This document shows, one piece after another, positions 61,108 through 64,000 of a DNA stretch of 64,000 nucleotides. The position numbers and the translations under genes were made by a program. The notes beneath the pieces are model-generated. The model worked only from the letters and a program-made list of their open reading frames with translations, made no database searches and had not been told where the DNA came from. The stretch covers positions 37,121-101,120 of the forward strand of contig JBIQLN010000012.1 in NCBI GenBank assembly GCA_044464225.1, given 5' to 3'. The DNA comes from 66-474 sp044464225. Lineage in GTDB: Bacteria > Pseudomonadota > Gammaproteobacteria > Xanthomonadales > Rhodanobacteraceae. Position 1 is the first letter of the stretch. Every line of letters begins with the position of its first letter.

Positions 61108-62449
61108 GATCCTGTTTCGCATGTTGTGCGGCGTCACGCTGGGTTTGGCGTTAGTGCTGTTGTTGCGCCGTCCTGCGCGCCGCGTGTTCGGCGCGGGGGC
61201 GGCGTTCACGCTGTGGGTGCTTCCGCTGGTGCTCGCGCTCGCGCCGCTGCTGCCGGAACAAGTGGCTCCCCGCGCGATGGTCGTGGTGCCGGGGCTGACG
61301 GTGACGCCGCATTTCGCGGCCGCCGCGCAGCCCGCCGCGATCGACTGGACGCAAGGGTTGCTCGTGGTGTGGCTGGTGGGCGCCGCGGGTGCGTTGCTTC
61401 GGTTGGCGATGCACTACGTGTACCTGCTGCGCAACGTGCGGCGCGTGCCGGAGGCGTGGAAGGGCATGCTGGCCGAGGCGGCGGCGACGCTCGATCCATG
61501 CCGCGTGCGTGTGCACGCCGCCGGCCCCGCGGTGCTGTGGGCATTGCCGCACTCGCTGGTCCTGTTGCCGGCCGACTTCCCGGAGCGCTTCGACAATCCG
61601 GCGACGCGCGAACTGGTGCTGCGCCACGAGCTCACCCACGTCAGGCGCGGCGATGCGCTGTGGAGCCTCGCGATGGAACTCGCGTCCGCGTTGTTGTGGC
61701 TCCATCCGCTGGCGTGGCTCGCGCGTTCGTGTTTCCGGCTGGACCAGGAACTCGCGTGCGACGCCGCCGCGTTGCGTGCGATGCCGCAGCGCACCGCCGG
61801 CTACGCGCGTGCACTTGTCGCCAGCATTGCCGCGCGACCCGCACCCGCACTGATCCCGTGGCTCGCCGAGCCGCAACTCAAGGAGCGAATCGCCATGATT
61901 AGCCGGATTCCGCCCGGTGCGTTGCGCCGTCGCGCTGGTTTTCTCGCCGTTGCCACGTTGCTGGCATTGGGCATGTATGTCGCCGGTGGTCAGAAGACCG
62001 TGCGGGCTGCCGCGCCTGTCCCTTCCGGAGCGGCGCCGCCGTCCGTGGACGCTACATACAAGCAGGAACACCCGCCGCGCTATCCGGTCGAGGCGATCGG
62101 CAAGGGCGAGCAGGGCGTCGTGATGCTGGATATCGCCGTGGATGCCTCAGGCAAGGTCACGAACATCAAAGTTGATCCCAAGGGCACGACGGCAGCCGCG
62201 ACCCTGCAAAACGCGGCGATTCAAGCGGCACAAAACTGGAAATTCGATCCGGGAGAGAAGGATGGGCACCCGGCCGGCGGCGTAGTCAGGATTCCCGTCA
62301 CGTTCTCATTGATGTCATGGAAATCCACTGCGCTCCATCCGTGTCCACCAACCTATCACTATCAGGAGGGCTCGTTCGACGGCAATGCGTACAAATGCGT
62401 TGCCGAGGGTCCGGCCACCCCATCTTCCGTCCTGGTGCATACCAACTGA
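61100..62449 (+). CDS. M56-family (BlaR1-like) membrane metalloprotease with TonB-type C-terminal domain
   Basis: 449 aa from a GTG at 61100, overlapping blaI by 8 nt. Several N-terminal membrane helices, then the gluzincin site LVLRHELTHVRRGDALW (HExxH) with RLDQELACDAAALR as the distal Glu region, and a further helix (FLAVATLLALGMYVAGG) that places the tail in the periplasm. The tail lacks the penicillin-binding sensor of BlaR1. It has instead a TonB-C domain: PPRYPVEAIGKGEQGVVMLDIAVDASGKVTNIKV...AIQAAQNWKFDPG. The sensed signal is therefore probably not a beta-lactam bound covalently. Confidence 0.9.
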   Translation: MTEILFRMLCGVTLGLALVLLLRRPARRVFGAGAAFTLWVLPLVLALAPLLPEQVAPRAMVVVPGLTVTPHFAAAAQPAAIDWTQGLLVVWLVGAAGALLRLAMHYVYLLRNVRRVPEAWKGMLAEAAATLDPCRVRVHAAGPAVLWALPHSLVLLPADFPERFDNPATRELVLRHELTHVRRGDALWSLAMELASALLWLHPLAWLARSCFRLDQELACDAAALRAMPQRTAGYARALVASIAARPAPALIPWLAEPQLKERIAMISRIPPGALRRRAGFLAVATLLALGMYVAGGQKTVRAAAPVPSGAAPPSVDATYKQEHPPRYPVEAIGKGEQGVVMLDIAVDASGKVTNIKVDPKGTTAAATLQNAAIQAAQNWKFDPGEKDGHPAGGVVRIPVTFSLMSWKSTALHPCPPTYHYQEGSFDGNAYKCVAEGPATPSSVLVHTN

Positions 62450-62498
62450 CGCGATTGCCGGCTGCCGGTTGCGGTCGGCAATCCAATCGAGAGTGCGC

Positions 62499-63005
62499 AT
62501 GCGCAGTCGGGACACATTGCTTCTGGTGATCGCGTTGGCGGGAACGGCTGCGGGCTGCAGCACCCGCACCGTAGTGAAGCCGAACCCGCAGCCGAAGACC
62601 AGCTACGAGATATTCCTGCCGAAAGGCGTGCTGCGTTACACGCTGGAATCCGGCGAAACGGCGGTGCAGCCAATGCCGGACAAGCAGATCGCGCCGGGTT
62701 ATCCGCCGTCGTTGGTCCGTCCGGGCGCGGCGCCGGTGACGGTGGTCGCGCAACTGGTGATGGATAAGGCCGGCCACGTGCAAGGCGTGTATCCGGTTTC
62801 CGATACGGCCAAGGCCGCCGGTCGCGCGCTGTTCGAGGCAGCGGTCGCGCACGCCGCGCTGCAATGGACGTTCACGCCCTTGTGGATGGAGAAGCCGAAT
62901 GGAGACGGCACGTACGAGCTGAGGGCGAAACCTTTCAGCCTCTGGTACGTATTCCATTTCAAGGTCGTGGACGGAAAGCCCATCGTTGAAACCGTGAAGC
63001 GCTGA
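62499..63005 (+). CDS. TonB-C-like lipoprotein
   Basis: 168 aa from the ATG at 62499. Lipobox at TAAGC (Cys20) after a hydrophobic segment. The mature part has a TonB-C-like layout: IAPGYPPSLVRPGAAPVTVVAQLVMDKAGHVQGVYPVSDTAKAAGRALFEAAVAHAALQWTFTPL, parallel to the tail of the M56 protein just upstream. No TonB transmembrane anchor or Pro-rich spacer. Possibly a partner or diverged copy of the M56 periplasmic domain. Function is not known. Confidence 0.75.
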   Translation: MRSRDTLLLVIALAGTAAGCSTRTVVKPNPQPKTSYEIFLPKGVLRYTLESGETAVQPMPDKQIAPGYPPSLVRPGAAPVTVVAQLVMDKAGHVQGVYPVSDTAKAAGRALFEAAVAHAALQWTFTPLWMEKPNGDGTYELRAKPFSLWYVFHFKVVDGKPIVETVKR

Positions 63006-63129
63006 ATCGCGTCTCCGTCCACCGCCGTCCAACCCATGGGAGGTGAGCTGCAAGCCTCGACGTGGTATTTATGGCCGGCTGCCTGACTCCGCTCGGGAGC
63101 CGGAGCATTCCATGTCGGAGGCGTGTGCG

Positions 63130-64000
63130 ATGAAGCGCTACCTGCTTGCGTTCGGAATCGTTGCGGTATCGACTTGCGGCCTGTTATGGACAACCGGCGC
63201 GCACGCGCGCACTTACGAACTAGGCCTGTACTCGCAAATGCAGTGGCGGCCGATCGGGCCGTTGCGGGGCGGTCGCGGGCGCGCGGTCGCGGGGGTGCCG
63301 AGCCAGCCGAACGTGTTCTACATCGGCAACGACGACGGCGGCGTGTGGAAGTCCACCGACTACGGCAACAGTTGGCATCCGATTTTCGATGACGAGCCGA
63401 CCAGCTCGATCGGCGCGATCGCGGTTTCGGTTTCCAACCCCGACGTGATCTACGTCGGCACGGGCGAGAGCACCATCCGCCCCGACCAGGCCACCGGCAT
63501 GGGCATGTACAAGTCCACCGACGCCGGCAAGACGTGGCAGTTCATCGGGCTCAAGGAGACGCAGGACATCGCGATGATCGCGGTGGACCCGCATGATCCG
63601 AACCGGGTGTTCGTCGCGGCCCTCGGGCATATCTATGGTCCCAATCCCGAACGGGGCATCTTCCGCTCGCTCGATGGCGGAAAGACCTGGAAGAAGGTCC
63701 TGTATGTCAATGATTATGTGAGCGGTGACGACGTCGAGCTCGACCCCGCGAACCCGAACATCGTGTACGCGACGATGTGGCAACAGCAGCAGGCGCCGTG
63801 GGAGAACGGCGCGTTCGCGGGCACCGAGGGCGGCATCTACAAATCGATCGACGGCGGCAACACCTGGACCAGGCTGACGAAGGGACTGCCCGATGTGCAG
63901 CAGGCGCTGGTGGCGATCGCGCCGAGCGAACCGAGCCGGTTGTACGCATCCGTGGCGTCGGGCGAGGAAGGCGACGTCGCGCTCTATCGTTCCGACGATG
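63130..64000 (+). CDS. Secreted BNR/WD40-like beta-propeller protein, 3' end outside the window
   Basis: At least 290 aa are encoded before the window ends. GGAGG at 63116-63120 lies 9 nt before the ATG at 63130; an ATG at 63112 is in frame. Signal peptide about 1-26 (LLAFGIVAVSTCGLLWTTGAHA). The mature part is a run of Asp-box/BNR units: GGVWKSTDYGNSWHPIF, GMYKSTDAGKTWQFIG, GIFRSLDGGKTWKKV and GGIYKSIDGGNTWTRL. This is the VPS10/sialidase-like propeller common in large secreted glycosidase-like proteins. No stop codon is reached. The catalytic class, if any, is unknown. Confidence 0.85.
   Translation, partial: MKRYLLAFGIVAVSTCGLLWTTGAHARTYELGLYSQMQWRPIGPLRGGRGRAVAGVPSQPNVFYIGNDDGGVWKSTDYGNSWHPIFDDEPTSSIGAIAVSVSNPDVIYVGTGESTIRPDQATGMGMYKSTDAGKTWQFIGLKETQDIAMIAVDPHDPNRVFVAALGHIYGPNPERGIFRSLDGGKTWKKVLYVNDYVSGDDVELDPANPNIVYATMWQQQQAPWENGAFAGTEGGIYKSIDGGNTWTRLTKGLPDVQQALVAIAPSEPSRLYASVASGEEGDVALYRSDD

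Overview
The window is one continuous stretch of GC-rich bacterial chromosome with no rRNA, tRNA, phage or CRISPR. Gene content and order point to a gammaproteobacterium of the Xanthomonadales (Rhodanobacteraceae or Lysobacteraceae type). The main evidence is the gloB / yafS-like / rnhA / dnaQ block, the prmB-aroC-asd-fimV-truA-trpF series, trpI divergent from trpBA, an Rrf2-regulated sufBCDS operon, OxyR/AhpC/AhpD, and palindromic REP elements beginning GTAG-GTTGGG. This is inference from gene families; no marker gene is present to prove it. Most real genes are packed into operons with 1-11 nt stop/start overlaps.

Layout. 0.1-8.3 kb (minus): secreted cyclophilin, phosphoesterase lipoprotein, small unknown, metG, fabI, mltD, gloB. 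8.4-10.3 kb (plus): methyltransferase, rnhA, dnaQ. 10.3-12.4 kb (minus): PP2C phosphatase, an unknown, psd. 12.5-25.2 kb (plus): prmB, GNAT, aroC, asd, coiled-coil protein, fimV/hubP, truA, trpF, JmjC-like cupin, then trpI (minus) divergent from trpB-trpA, and accD. 25.3-31.9 kb: sufR-sufB-(AT-rich membrane ORF)-sufC-sufD-sufS-GNAT and a Rieske ferredoxin. 32.1-35.7 kb (minus): TctDE-like two-component system, HutD-like, SET-domain and helix-hairpin-helix proteins. 35.9-38.5 kb (plus): M20 peptidase, GNAT, rhomboid protease. 38.6-44.3 kb: peroxide-defence region with DUF3501, a GlpC-like Fe-S protein, rubrerythrin, rnk, oxyR, ahpC and ahpD.

44.4-57.2 kb looks like a peptide or murein-peptide scavenging locus. 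It holds an RpiR regulator, a dipeptide epimerase, two paralogous membrane-anchored serine hydrolases flanking an APC amino-acid permease, a TonB-dependent receptor and a divergent M1 aminopeptidase, followed by prmC. 58-63 kb carries two MacB/FtsX-type ABC permeases without an ATPase, a BlaI-type repressor, an M56 (BlaR-like) membrane protease ending in a TonB-C domain, and a TonB-C-like lipoprotein. A secreted BNR-repeat protein runs off the right edge.

The strongest observations go beyond naming genes. OxyR-type sites (four tetranucleotides spaced by 7 nt) lie both in the oxyR-ahpC gap and upstream of rubrerythrin, tying the rubrerythrin/Fe-S/DUF3501 set to peroxide control. A shared CTAC-N4-GTAG operator sits at the same promoter position upstream of the ABC permeases and of blaI, which suggests a BlaI/M56 circuit controlling an ABC exporter rather than a beta-lactamase. 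An AT-rich membrane ORF is inserted inside the suf operon.
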